The position numbers were made by a program, and so were the translations under genes. Source: Phaeoceros laevis (Eukaryota > Anthocerotophyta > Anthocerotopsida > Notothyladales). From it: a stretch of 64,000 nt of DNA. Every line of letters begins with the position of its first letter. Within the stretch, counting starts at the first letter, position 1. The notes beneath the pieces are model-generated. The model worked only from the letters and a program-made list of their open reading frames with translations, was not told where the DNA came from and searched no databases. The DNA is taken from NCBI GenBank assembly GCA_049999765.1, contig JBNGIQ010009355.1, forward strand, positions 1 to 64,000. The letters are read 5' to 3'. Positions 54,908 to 64,000 of this stretch are shown piece after piece.

Positions 54908-57679
54908 TCACCGCAGCCAGAAAGCCAGCTTCATCCTTCCAGAGTTCCAAGTTCCCTGCTGTGATCTTCCAACAAGTGCTGCTTGACACTCCTCAATTGC
55001 TGTTCTGAGTGGTTCAAGCAATTTCTCATAGGCCTCTAAAAATCGCGGGTTGTCATGCTCTCTCTGTAATAAAGAAGTTGCAGAAGCAAACAAGTTCTTG
55101 TTTGCTTCGATCAACCCCCTGGCAGTACTGGCAACAGGAATAGGTGGACTTCCTGGAAAAATTGGAGGCATACTACCTGTCTCATCCTCCAAGAACATAG
55201 GTGATACAAGTTCTGACCACTGATCATTGTCTGCATCCAGAGGTGCTGCAACAAAATTTGCATTTCCAAACTGAAGAAACGGATGGTCATGTCTACGCGT
55301 AGTTTCAAAGTACCTAGGAAGATGGTTGTTTCTAGCATCCATTAGTGCAACTAAATGTTTGCACACAAAATAAGGGTTCCTCCAAAAGGCTGGACATGAA
55401 CACACCCAAGTGTCAACATTAGTATAATAAGATCCAGTAATTGTAGCAGCTCTTGCTTTCATCCAGAATTTTAAAAAAGCCGCCCACCAGAAAGGGCACT
55501 CTCTACCAGTTTCATACCTCACCTTCTTGTCTTGCAAATCCGGCACCAGCAAAGTACAAATGATGTGAGTCAGCCTGTCCAACTTTGGCCTGTTGCAGGA
55601 GTACTTGTACTTGCGTTTTAGCAAGGACCAATGAGATTCAGTAATGTTGGTCGTCCTAGCCAAAGGAATTGACGTAGCATATGAAGATCTGGCCATAAGC
55701 GACCAGTCACTAGGATTATACCATGAAGTCCACAAGTATCCCCATAGGTGTAACAACTTGTGCTCCTTACAGAAATTGTAAGCTTCTTCTACACAGATAC
55801 TGTAGATAGTTGCTGCAGACAAAAAAGAACCAGACTCAACAGGGATCAGTGGGTGCATGCAACAATGCTTTGCCATGAAGTCGAGAACTGATGTGCGTAG
55901 TTCTGGTGGACATGTCACGGTTACTGGTACTGGAACAATACCTAGAGCATCTTCACAAGAACCCTCACCATGAAACCAAGAAACATCTATAAAAGAGAAT
56001 AAAGTGTTTGCTTCTTGAGCAACTATGCTTGTGTAATTGCTCTTTGGACATGGCTTTGACCTCATCTTTCTAATTACAGCTTGTTCCCGATGGAACATGC
56101 ACAATTGTACCTTTGGAATGGTAGACCAAACCTCATGAACAGCATTAAGTTGACCTGCATCCTTGTCCATGATAACAAAACATGGTCTGACTCCAAGTTT
56201 GAATAAAGAATGACAAAACAAACGAATGCTTCCTGTTCTTGTGATCACCGATGAATAGTCACTGGAATTTGCATGTTCTGTGGTAGCCTCAGTGGCTGCA
56301 ATGTCAGGATCTGATGCACAGTAGTACATATAAGCTAGCGGCAAGCCGTAGCCACCATAATTCACATGCATACAAAACAACTCATACCTTCCAGAATTAG
56401 TCTTGAAAGTGGAATCCATAATGACCTCCTTGATATTATTAACACCAACTGAGTCCAGAAAAGGGACAGTGAAAGCCATAGCTTGAATTGCAACGTTTTG
56501 GAAAGCAAATAATACATGAAACCCTTTGTCGACGAACTCCTGCTGCTGCAACTGAAGCTTGGAAGAACGAAGTTCATTCTTGAAGTCCTTGCAGTATTGC
56601 TCCCTGGTCAAGCTCAGTACCCAGTAGTTCAATTGAGTCATAGTATGCACATGGGGATCAATGACATGAGCTGCAGACATTGTCCTATGCAAATCACTGA
56701 TACGGTAATTTGCAGTGTCTACATGTGCCCTTAGCCACAACTTAGCTCTTGTAGGAAAAGCATAGCTTCTATACTGTGGGCAGTCATGTGCCACCTGATG
56801 TTGGATGACCAAAAACGCTGCAGATTTTTCTAGGTTCATGGAGAGCTTGACATATCCTCGACATGGTACATGAATAGGAGATCTGACCTTGGAATGTCGT
56901 GGCTTTGTTGTCCGAGCAGCGCTCTTCTTGGACATGTGCTTGTCGTCCCTGGATGCACAATACCATTTGCAATAGGCAAGATGACGCCATGTTTCGCCTG
57001 CAGCTGTGCTCAAGTTGAAAGTATTTAGCATCCAGTAGTACCCACTACCAGCCTCAATTGCCTCTGTCAGCATTTGGGCTAACAATTTGAATCTTGTGGT
57101 GGCTACAGTCTTCTCTACCTCCAGCATGGTTTGTGGATCCAAACCAAGACTCACAAGAAGCTCAGAATCTAAGTCAACAACAACTGAAAAATCTACTGCT
57201 TGGTGGAATTCCACTGCATTAGAGAATTGTACTCGAATGATAGTATGCAAGTCTCCTAAAGCACAGGCAGTCCTGAAAGGATCCGAGCCATCAATGGGTT
57301 CTTCTGCCAAGCTCCCCTCATTTTCCAGGCTACATGTGTCGTCCACATCAACCAAGTCAGAGCATGCATTCTCTTCAGCTAACATGCCATTGAAATCAAA
57401 ATCCTCAGAGTCTGTTTGGTGCACTGAGTCCAAATCCAAGTCTTCGGCTGAAGACTGACCTTCTGTGGATCCTGGTATCTGAACTGCTTGATGATGGCTG
57501 GGGTTTTGTGCAAACAGGTGTTGTGGCTGTAGCTTCAGTTTGTCACTCAAATGACATGAGTTGCACCGTTTCCAATACTTTGGAGCAGCACCTGGCCGGA
57601 CGCGACAGCCTGAACGCAAGAACTCAGCTGCTGCTTTGTACATACCACATCGGGAACACAGTTTGATGCCTTGTTCCAT
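54908..57679 (-). CDS. MULE transposase with SWIM zinc finger, intact
   Basis: 923 residues from ATG 57679, stop 54910-54908, no intron. It catalyses cut-and-paste transposition at the TIRs. N-terminal four-Cys zinc-binding element: CSRCGMYKAAAEF then KRCNSC. An acidic linker (about 60-130) follows. The MULE DDE core has first Asp in VIMDSTFKTNSGRYELF (about 421), second Asp in PCFVIMDKDAGQLNAVHEVW (about 505), the family C-X2-H in LCMFHREQAV (about 525) and a candidate Glu in TTNITESHWSLLKRKYK (about 680). The SWIM finger WVCSCPAFWRNPYFVCKHLV (C-X-C...C-X-H) is at about 755-780. All hallmark residues are present and the frame is uninterrupted. It lies about 240 bp inside the right TIR, which may provide its promoter. 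Assigned to Mutator rather than hAT from the DDE spacing, SWIM finger and 9-bp target duplication. Confidence 0.93.
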   Translation of the reverse strand: MEQGIKLCSRCGMYKAAAEFLRSGCRVRPGAAPKYWKRCNSCHLSDKLKLQPQHLFAQNPSHHQAVQIPGSTEGQSSAEDLDLDSVHQTDSEDFDFNGMLAEENACSDLVDVDDTCSLENEGSLAEEPIDGSDPFRTACALGDLHTIIRVQFSNAVEFHQAVDFSVVVDLDSELLVSLGLDPQTMLEVEKTVATTRFKLLAQMLTEAIEAGSGYYWMLNTFNLSTAAGETWRHLAYCKWYCASRDDKHMSKKSAARTTKPRHSKVRSPIHVPCRGYVKLSMNLEKSAAFLVIQHQVAHDCPQYRSYAFPTRAKLWLRAHVDTANYRISDLHRTMSAAHVIDPHVHTMTQLNYWVLSLTREQYCKDFKNELRSSKLQLQQQEFVDKGFHVLFAFQNVAIQAMAFTVPFLDSVGVNNIKEVIMDSTFKTNSGRYELFCMHVNYGGYGLPLAYMYYCASDPDIAATEATTEHANSSDYSSVITRTGSIRLFCHSLFKLGVRPCFVIMDKDAGQLNAVHEVWSTIPKVQLCMFHREQAVIRKMRSKPCPKSNYTSIVAQEANTLFSFIDVSWFHGEGSCEDALGIVPVPVTVTCPPELRTSVLDFMAKHCCMHPLIPVESGSFLSAATIYSICVEEAYNFCKEHKLLHLWGYLWTSWYNPSDWSLMARSSYATSIPLARTTNITESHWSLLKRKYKYSCNRPKLDRLTHIICTLLVPDLQDKKVRYETGRECPFWWAAFLKFWMKARAATITGSYYTNVDTWVCSCPAFWRNPYFVCKHLVALMDARNNHLPRYFETTRRHDHPFLQFGNANFVAAPLDADNDQWSELVSPMFLEDETGSMPPIFPGSPPIPVASTARGLIEANKNLFASATSLLQREHDNPRFLEAYEKLLEPLRTAIEECQAALVGRSQQGTWNSGRMKLAFWLR

Positions 57680-57919
57680 TTTTGTGTGCACAGCCGCACA
57701 AGAGAACTCGAGTTGGGGCCGAAAACGAGTTTGAAAAACGAAGGGAGCGAAACGAGCACTATCCCGGGCTATGCGGTGAACGCGTACTGCGGCTATGCGG
57801 TGAACGGGTGGACGGCATGGTAGTTACTGCCCGCGTTTTAAGGAGACTTTTCACACACTTACATAAATGCAAGAAACTAACTACCTAAGCAGTTAAGTGG
57901 AGTGGATGGACGGACTGGA

Positions 57920-58003
57920 CTTGACGGGGACGGACGGAGGGGACGGAGAGATGGCGGGCCCGTCTGCGTTTTCCAGTCTATTCGTTGAAGCGCTTGGGGC
58001 CTG
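57920..58003 (-). repeat. MULE right terminal inverted repeat
   Basis: Reverse complement of 52393-52476, 84 of 84 bases by eye, ending GAAGCGCTTGGGGCCTG. Confidence 0.93.
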
Positions 58004-58012
58004 TTCTGCCAC
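58004..58012. repeat. Right 9-bp target-site duplication of MULE
   Basis: TTCTGCCAC immediately after the terminal GGGGCCTG, identical to 52384-52392. Confidence 0.9.
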
Positions 58013-58400
58013 ATTGGCCGCAGAAGCCACTTGGAGCAAGCAGTGGCTGTTACAAGTGCTTCGCCACGCAACTCAAACATTGGCAGTAGCAATCACTTAA
58101 TTGATTCATTGATTGAGCCGCTGGTTTAGCTAATTCCAGCAGCGGCTCGCTCGCGCCTCGTCACCACACAAATCTGTTCCTGCCTCGACATTGGCTTTTA
58201 GGAATCCACTCGCTGAAATCCAGCGGCTCTGGCGCGCCTTGTCACCACTTGGAATCTGTTCCTGCCTCCACATTGGCTGTAGGAAGCCACTTGGTGAAAT
58301 CCCTGGAGCGACTCTCGCGCATTCACCACCCAAATCTGTTCCTGCCTCAGCAGTGGCCACAGGAATCCACTTGCCGCAAACAGGCCTTGGTCTCCGCTGG
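58011..58400. repeat. Tandem repeats of about 85 bp flanking the MULE
   Basis: Three clear copies of AATCTGTTCCTGCCTC.ACATTGGC....AGGAA.CCACTTGG begin near 58170, 58250 and 58331. A fourth related copy is interrupted by the MULE (left part before 52393, right part from 58004). Confidence 0.8.
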
Positions 58401-58659
58401 CGCCACCAGTGATGGGCCACCGAAAGCCACCTGGCACGACCCACCGTCATCTGCGCTATGTTGTGTCATACCTGCCAAGTGTAGTGTACTGTAATGTGCG
58501 TCACAAGCGGAGTAAGCTCAGCTTTGGTTTTCCTGACCAGAGGTGGTGAACGAAACCTTAGCGCTAAGTTAGCTGGCTGGAGGATGGGTGTAGCATGTGA
58601 CTGAGATCTCACTCATCAGGGCCTGCCTGCGGCCTTGCAAGAACGCGTCGGGGCGAGAG

Positions 58660-59805
58660 ATGCATGTTAGGGATGCCAAGGCTCTCCTAGGCCTGCCACC
58701 GGAAGCCACGCTGCCCCAGGTGAGTGCACCGCTTGCCTCATCAGTCTCTCCTCCTTCTCCTCATGAATCTCTTTCCATTCCGGTTCCGGTGCCGTTCCAG
58801 ACTGTTGCTTGCCATTGGCATCACCCATTTTGTCAATGGGCTCATTCGTGTGCTTTCTGAGACCTCTTGGGAGCCACCGAGGGCCGTACCTGCAGTTGCA
58901 TCATCGTGTTCAATTTGGGCGTGGTCGGGTGGCCCCGCTCGCAGGTCAAGGAAGCATACAAGAAGAAAGCTCTGGAATGCCATCCCGACTTGTGTCCTGC
59001 TGCTCACAAGCTTGAGGCCGAGAGGAACTTCAAGGAGGCGAGTCATGACTCACCTGCTTGTTTGCCCTAGCTAGGACCAACTGGGCAGGACAGGGCAGGG
59101 CAGGGCAGGCTTTGATACTCCTCGGAAAATGAAACTCATCCGCCGGCTGTGCTGTGCGGTCTAACTTGTCAGGACTGTTTGTTGCCCTGCATCTGGCACA
59201 GATCAGTGAGGCGTACGCCTGTCTCAGTAAGGGTGAGTGGATCATCTACTTTTTCCATGTTGTCTGGCTGGTGGAGACTGTTTCGTAGCTGTTTTGTAGA
59301 TTAACCCTTGCTTGGACTCTGGTTTTGCAGCTTGGAACTCAGCCTCCTTCTACCCAGCTGGATCTTATTCTTCTGGTTAGCATCGCTGCTTGCTGCAGAC
59401 TGTTGGGTTTTACTTCCACCTCGTCACAGTTCGTGCAACTCACACGATCCAGATATTGTGCCAGTAGTGTCATCATCTTTCTACCCTCATGCCAGCTTGC
59501 TGCTAGCAAGCACTCATCTGGTGGTTGTGTGCGTGTATGCGTTCAGGTGCGGGGCCTGCGGCTGGGCTGGTTAGGAAAGGCAGCAGAACGTATTATGCTC
59601 TTGCAGCTCTTCCGTTTGTGGCCTTGATATGCTGCACGGTATCACTAGGGGCCTACCGGGCGAAAAGGTGAGCAAGCAACCCTACTCTGTTCAAATCTAT
59701 CCCAGAGCAGGTGTGCATTCTCAGCTCACGTGGGGATCTGTATTTGGCAGGGCTTACCAAAAGCAGAAGAAAGACTCTAGTCCCCACCACCCGTTCCTAC
59801 CTTGA
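58660..59805 (+). CDS. Small J-domain protein with C-terminal membrane anchor, six exons
   Basis: Model join(58660..58719, 58945..59037, 59202..59232, 59331..59375, 59547..59667, 59751..59805), 134 residues, phases consistent. J-proteins stimulate Hsp70 ATPase. The J domain starts at residue 5: DAKALLGLPPEATLPQ, then VKEAYKKKALECHPDLCPAA with the HPD triad at residues 33-35, then ISEAYACLSKAWNS. A Gly/Ala linker and one hydrophobic helix (YYALAALPFVALICCTVSLG, about 91-112) follow, and then a short basic tail (RAKRAYQKQKKDSSP), i.e. a tail-anchored layout. Intron 2 uses a GC donor (GAG|GCGAGT). The open frame extends upstream of ATG 58660 without Met, so a longer N-terminus through a further exon is possible. 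The membrane is not determined. Confidence 0.82.
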
Positions 59806-60484
59806 TGCATCAAAAGTCTTCCACTCTGGTAGGATGGCTCAACAGCCTCCACTCTGGAACTTCGTGACAAACTGTTTTGTTAGGGCCTCAGATTTGATAC
59901 GCCTTCAAATGTTTTGTACAGTTGTAGTAGTTCTATCCAGTTGTGTTCCAGTATCTCGTCTTTAGAGCTTTTGGAACCTCGGGTTTCTGGGGTCAGTCGC
60001 CCAGGTACAAGATATAATAGCCTCCCAAGTCATTTATGTGATAGTGAGGTTGTTCACGTAGCTCAAAACCACCATTTTTACCGTCCTCCCAGCTACGTTA
60101 CCGACGCAACCTCTTTGTTCACTGCTAGCGATGTCACTAAATGCGGTTTCCTGTTTGACACACTACCTCGTCGTGCCTGGCCCTCCGAACTGGCCGTGGC
60201 CTCGCCTCGTGGTGAGCCATCCTACATGCATGTATCTCTGTCGACGAAATTGGAGCAGATTGCATCAGACATCCAAGGAGTAAACATGTAGCGTAGAAGG
60301 TGAATTCTTGTCAATCCGGGGGCCAACATGCCCCTCGTGCATCGGCTGTCTTAGCTATCTCTCGCCACCCTGGTGACTGTACGTTTCGTTTTGGGCCCCT
60401 TATGTTGCACACCGCTTCTTTTGGCATATAGACGCTTCTTTTGGCATATAGATATGAGTTTTAAAGTATGGACTTCCCCATACC

Positions 60485-60513
60485 GTTGGATAGAGCTCGA
60501 TAGGCTCTATCCA
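60485..60513. repeat. Inverted repeat, 11-bp stems
   Basis: TTGGATAGAGC and GCTCTATCCAA separated by 7 bp form a perfect hairpin. A related half occurs near 61514. Confidence 0.7.
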
Positions 60514-62229
60514 ATGGTTAAAAAAAATACATCTAAAAACATGACACCTGCAACACAGGCCAACAATTATGGCCAGGCCTTGCACTGGACACGGGTGTCC
60601 TGTTCGGCCTTTAAGGGTTAACTAGACTAACGGGTTGTGGCCTATGACGCTACCTCCACCTCACGGCCCCACTCACACTTCATCATATCCATATCATTTC
60701 TTGCATTTCTTTTTTCCTTGTCTCTTCTTTCTCTCACTTCCGCCTTCTCACCTACCACAATTGCCTTGCCACCTTCTTCGAAATTCTTCCTTATCATATG
60801 GGTTCCAATTGGAGGAGACTAGGTGGAATGAGTGGAGTTGATGGGTTTCGGATTAGGAAGAATTGAGAAGCTTGGCAAGTGGTCAGCTGCTCACTAGCCC
60901 AAATAGATGGTGAAGGTACTTGCAACAGCCCTCCCAAGCAATGATGGGTTCCCTTACAAGCACAAAACCATCTTGCCCTCTAGGCACGCCTACTTACATG
61001 GATCTCAACTCCAGCTTCATATAGTGTGATTACATACATGGTGTTCTTGTTGGCCATTTGAGGCAATAGCAACCACGTACAACATACTACACTCTTTCAC
61101 ACACGACTCTTCCAATATGTGACATTCTGATTGTCCCAGTAATCACTCCTTCTAACTCAGACCTCTTCTTGATGTATGTCGCACAAATCGTCATTGTTTA
61201 GATTTGGTTTTGCAGGTCAAGCCAATCTGTTTAAATAAAGTCTGACCGGTATAAACGGTTAACCACTTAACTAACACGGTCAATCATGTTCAACTATTAT
61301 AAAAATTTCAACCATTTGAACGGTTTATAAAGCCTACAAGTTAACCCGTAAAGAACCTGGCTATAGAAACACCAAAAGAACCCTCTTACTTTTGCCACAA
61401 GCCTCCTACAATGTCGACCTTGTAACAGGCCCTAGTTGGGCCCCATTTTGTGCTTGAGCATTTTTTTAACATAGTTCTGAAATTCTGATCACGTACAACT
61501 ATACACCGTTGGATACACCGTTGGATAGAGCTCGTTGTATCAAATGGTATAAATTTTATATTTTAAAAAAATTCCACAGAAAGTCGCCCAAACAAATGTG
61601 GTTCTTTCAGGGTTAAGTTTGGGGCATAAAGTAGTTGGCTAAGGCGGTGGAGTTAAGCTCAATAGGTACTAAGGTAATTTAGAGTAGTTTAGCTCATAGG
61701 GTTCCACAAGCAGAATAGTGTTCAAACCTATGACAAAACTTGCATGAATAGTTTCACCTTGGAACATTTGATGTGGGTGTCCATTAGTGGGTCTCCAATC
61801 TCCATGGTATATGAACGCTTGCACGATTGCACTTGAGAAGGAAAAGTGTAGTAACGTGAAGACGGCATAGAAATGAACACCAAGAGCACATTTTTCCTTT
61901 AAGTACTAATAAACTCGAATACTAGTAATATTGTAGTAACTAGTGACCCGGGCCCGCATGCTCAGGCAATGTCAGCCGGTGTGAACTCGAGACACACCGG
62001 GGTATGGAATTCGGGCCACGTGGCATGTCAGCTCGGGTTGAGGGTGGAGTATACCAGCCAGGCGGGCTCTGACACATGAGCTCGGTGTGAACCGGGCCTT
62101 AGTCACATCAATCTCTTCACACTGCAGAAGCATTTTTTCTGCATCTTTGACTGAAAATTTCCTCCTTCCGTTGGCTGCATATCAAACCTGTGCAATTTAA
62201 AAAAAAAGACATAAGTATATGAACTCTCC

Positions 62230-62475
62230 TCAAGAGAATGCTTGGTAAATCCTTGGATGATCCATCCTTCCTCTTCTTTGAGTCACTCCCATCCCGACGG
62301 CAGGTGATGAGGCATCCTTACTGCCAGGACTAGGCTTCAAGGGACTAACTCCAGGGCTCGGCTTGATTGGGCTGTTGCTAGGAGTCTGTGTCTTTGAACT
62401 TCCACCTAAGCGCAACGCAGGATTCCGGTCCGCCATACTTCCTGTTTCCAAGTTGTTCCTTGGGAATTTGATCAT
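62230..62475 (-). CDS. Possible small Pro/Ser-rich protein or exon, not recognised
   Basis: An 81-codon frame containing MADRNPALRLGGSS (inner ATG 62436) and a short internal repeat SPIKPSPGVSPLKPSPG, ending RMDHPRIYQAFS. The repeat and composition look protein-like, but there is no family match that I know and no neighbouring exon could be tied to it. Confidence 0.2.
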   Translation of the reverse strand: MIKFPRNNLETGSMADRNPALRLGGSSKTQTPSNSPIKPSPGVSPLKPSPGSKDASSPAVGMGVTQRRGRMDHPRIYQAFS

Positions 62476-64000
62476 TCTGCAATCGAAGTGATATACATTC
62501 GATTGAAGAACAACACGAGAATAAAACGGTGTAACCTCATCTCTCGCCTCGGAAGTACATCACCCATCCACATGCTGTAAACCTCAAGTTTAGTTCTTGC
62601 CTACGAATTCTAGATAAGTCAGTCCGCGTCGTGTGATTCGCAAAATCCTCTAACCCACAAGACACGCGCGCACACAGCAGTCGGGCCACAACGTTAGTCA
62701 GTATGCCACAGCGTTACTCAGTCTGCGCGAATCCAGATTCTGTCGCTCTTCGCATCATCCTCTTGGGTGCTAGCTTAGCCTATCGATTTTTTTCCAGAGC
62801 ATATAGGCGTTTCCTTTTGAGAAATCCGCCTGCCGCACCGGGGCATCAGACGGTGAGGCCGTTCATGGAGGTAGACTGTGGACGCATCATCCCTCCATCA
62901 ATTCGGAATCCTAGAGTTCCTTGTGTCAATTGGGACTGACACCCTGATTACATTACTGAGGAAACCCTCACCTACCTCAATTACATCTACCGAAAATGAC
63001 TCATCTTGCCGGACTGAGTAATACTAAGTCTTGCACATGAGCTGCATTGGACACCACAAGTCAACAAATGGTATGACATACCTTCATTGAACCTCTATAA
63101 TGACCATCCCAGCAAAAGAAGTCCATAATTGTTGCAATTCAATCATAGTATACAGGTGTTAAACTGCTCGACCCAAACATTCAAGGCCGTAGCGTCTCTA
63201 ACATTTGCAAATGTTGCATCGAACTTCTTAAACTCGGTGAGGTACTTCTTCCAATTTGCAATAAAAAGTGCATAGGCCCAGGGCTCTAGCCACTTACCAA
63301 CCCTCCCCATAGAGCAATTTCTTCAGGACATCCAGCAAGCTCTCCACAACACTTACTTTGCACCAACATCGCCTCAACTTTGCACAACACTTAGTTAGGC
63401 TAATTTGGCAAACACTAGTTAGGCTGCAAACAAACAAGTACTCGTTAGTCCATTTTAGCTAAGCTAGTCTTAACTAAGTGATTAACGAGTTCCATGTCGC
63501 ACCTTGACGTATTGTCTGGATTCCAGCAATATACTGATAAATTCATCCATTCAATCAAGAAGGGAGGTGCAAATTTCTTATTGTGGCTTTAAATCCTGCA
63601 AATTGGAAGAGGTAGCACACCGAGTTCAACAGGGATGATGGAATTAGAGATGCTATGGCCCTGAAGGTGTGGATCGAGCAGAATTGGTCCTAATGAAGAC
63701 TAGGGCCAAAAGTTTTCAAATAACTGAAGTTCTAGCATTTGAACTTGTATAGTAAACATACAGTAAATAAAGTAAGTAAATAATAAATATGATAGTAAAC
63801 ATATAAGAAAGTATCATTATTGGATCCCTTTTAAAAACCACATACCAAGTTTTGAAAGGGACAAGACAAAATGGACAATGACATGAAATTTCTATAATAC
63901 AATATTTGTTGAGACTTGTAATGTTGAAACTAATCGGCGAGGTAATGTGGACATAGTCGACATACTACAACCCTCACGAGTACCCATCAAGTGGCAGTGC

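Larger units (their letters stand above)
52393..58003. mobile_element. Complete Mutator-like (MULE) DNA transposon, 5611 bp, two convergent genes
   Basis: The element is bounded by 84-bp perfect terminal inverted repeats (52393-52476 and 57920-58003) starting CAGGCCCCAAGCGCTTCAAC and flanked by a 9-bp target duplication, the size typical of Mutator transposons. Inside are a plus-strand gene for a C2H2/AT-hook protein (52728-53633), repeats (53640-54780), and a minus-strand MULE transposase (57679-54908). The two genes run inward from opposite ends, the same architecture as MuDR. Identical TIRs, an intact target duplication and an unbroken transposase indicate a recent, possibly still active insertion. 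Two 10-N gaps lie in its repetitive middle, so the exact length is uncertain. Confidence 0.93.
59806..64000. other. AT-rich terminal region without convincing genes
   Basis: Beyond the J-protein 3' UTR the sequence is AT-rich with short repeats: a 20-bp duplication (CGCTTCTTTTGGCATATAGA, about 60412-60450), an inverted repeat TTGGATAGAGC...GCTCTATCCAA (about 60485-60513) and a further ACACCGTTGGATAGAGCTC copy near 61514. These look like remnants of non-autonomous transposons. No motif-bearing long frame was found. Confidence 0.5.

Noticed and set aside
54908-57679. hAT or FAR1-type host gene instead of a transposase
   Set aside because: The DDE core, C-X2-H and SWIM finger are shared with domesticated FAR1/MUSTANG proteins, but perfect TIRs and a 9-bp target duplication show it is still in a mobile element.

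Overview
This window is nuclear DNA from a gene-dense streptophyte. It carries plant-only families: a LOB-domain transcription factor, the thylakoid proteins Psb27 and a VCCN-type bestrophin, the plastid dynamin FZL, a plastid phosphate translocator, a galectin-domain GT31 hydroxyproline galactosyltransferase, and traces of a PPR gene. Introns are mostly 75-200 bp with clean GT-AG (a few GC-AG) borders, and genes lie roughly every 3-5 kb. That compact style fits a seed-free plant with small introns (lycophyte-like), but the species cannot be fixed from the sequence. Assembly gaps (N) lie at 3037-3136, 24798-24897, 42206-42215, 53739-53748 and 53940-53949.

Layout. 1-2581 (-): SMC6, cut by the window edge, head-to-head with TELO2 (3137-7809, +) across a promoter that holds an E2F-type site, a perfect heat-shock element and a gap. 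10086-14228 (+): SET-domain methyltransferase of the Rubisco-LSMT/SETD type. 14568-18582 (-): FZL. 18.6-20.9 kb: AT-rich and gene-poor. 20879-22081 (+): odd E2-like protein without a recognisable catalytic cysteine. 22.7-23.7 kb: decayed PPR gene. 25019-26002 (+): single-exon rhomboid. 26904-28781 (+): bestrophin-like channel. 29973-32461 (+): multi-pass tweety-like membrane protein. 34101-37041 (+): GT31 galactosyltransferase, converging on a DUF1997 plastid protein (38529-37174, -). 39548-38976 (-): Psb27. 40272-41210 (+): RLP24. 41.2-44.2 kb: repeats. 44281-46621 (+): phosphate translocator, converging on the LBD gene (48378-47443, -). 50.8-51.5 kb: tandem foldback elements. 52393-58003: a complete MULE DNA transposon. 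58660-59805 (+): small membrane-anchored J-protein. 59.8-64 kb: AT-rich, no convincing gene.

The outstanding object is the MULE. It has 84-bp perfect terminal inverted repeats that start CAGGCCCC, a perfect 9-bp target duplication (TTCTGCCAC), an uninterrupted transposase of about 923 residues with a SWIM finger, and a second, convergently oriented gene for an acidic protein with a C2H2 finger and an AT-hook. This two-gene convergent layout recalls maize MuDR, but the second protein is not one I recognise. Joining the two flanks at one target copy recreates a unit of the tandem repeat next to the element, so the empty site can be read directly.

Several genes share a plastid theme (FZL, VCCN-like channel, Psb27, DUF1997, phosphate translocator), but there is no operon-like organisation. 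Exon coordinates given for the bestrophin, tweety-like, GT31, DUF1997, RLP24, translocator and J-protein genes were checked for intron phase and add up to open reading frames.
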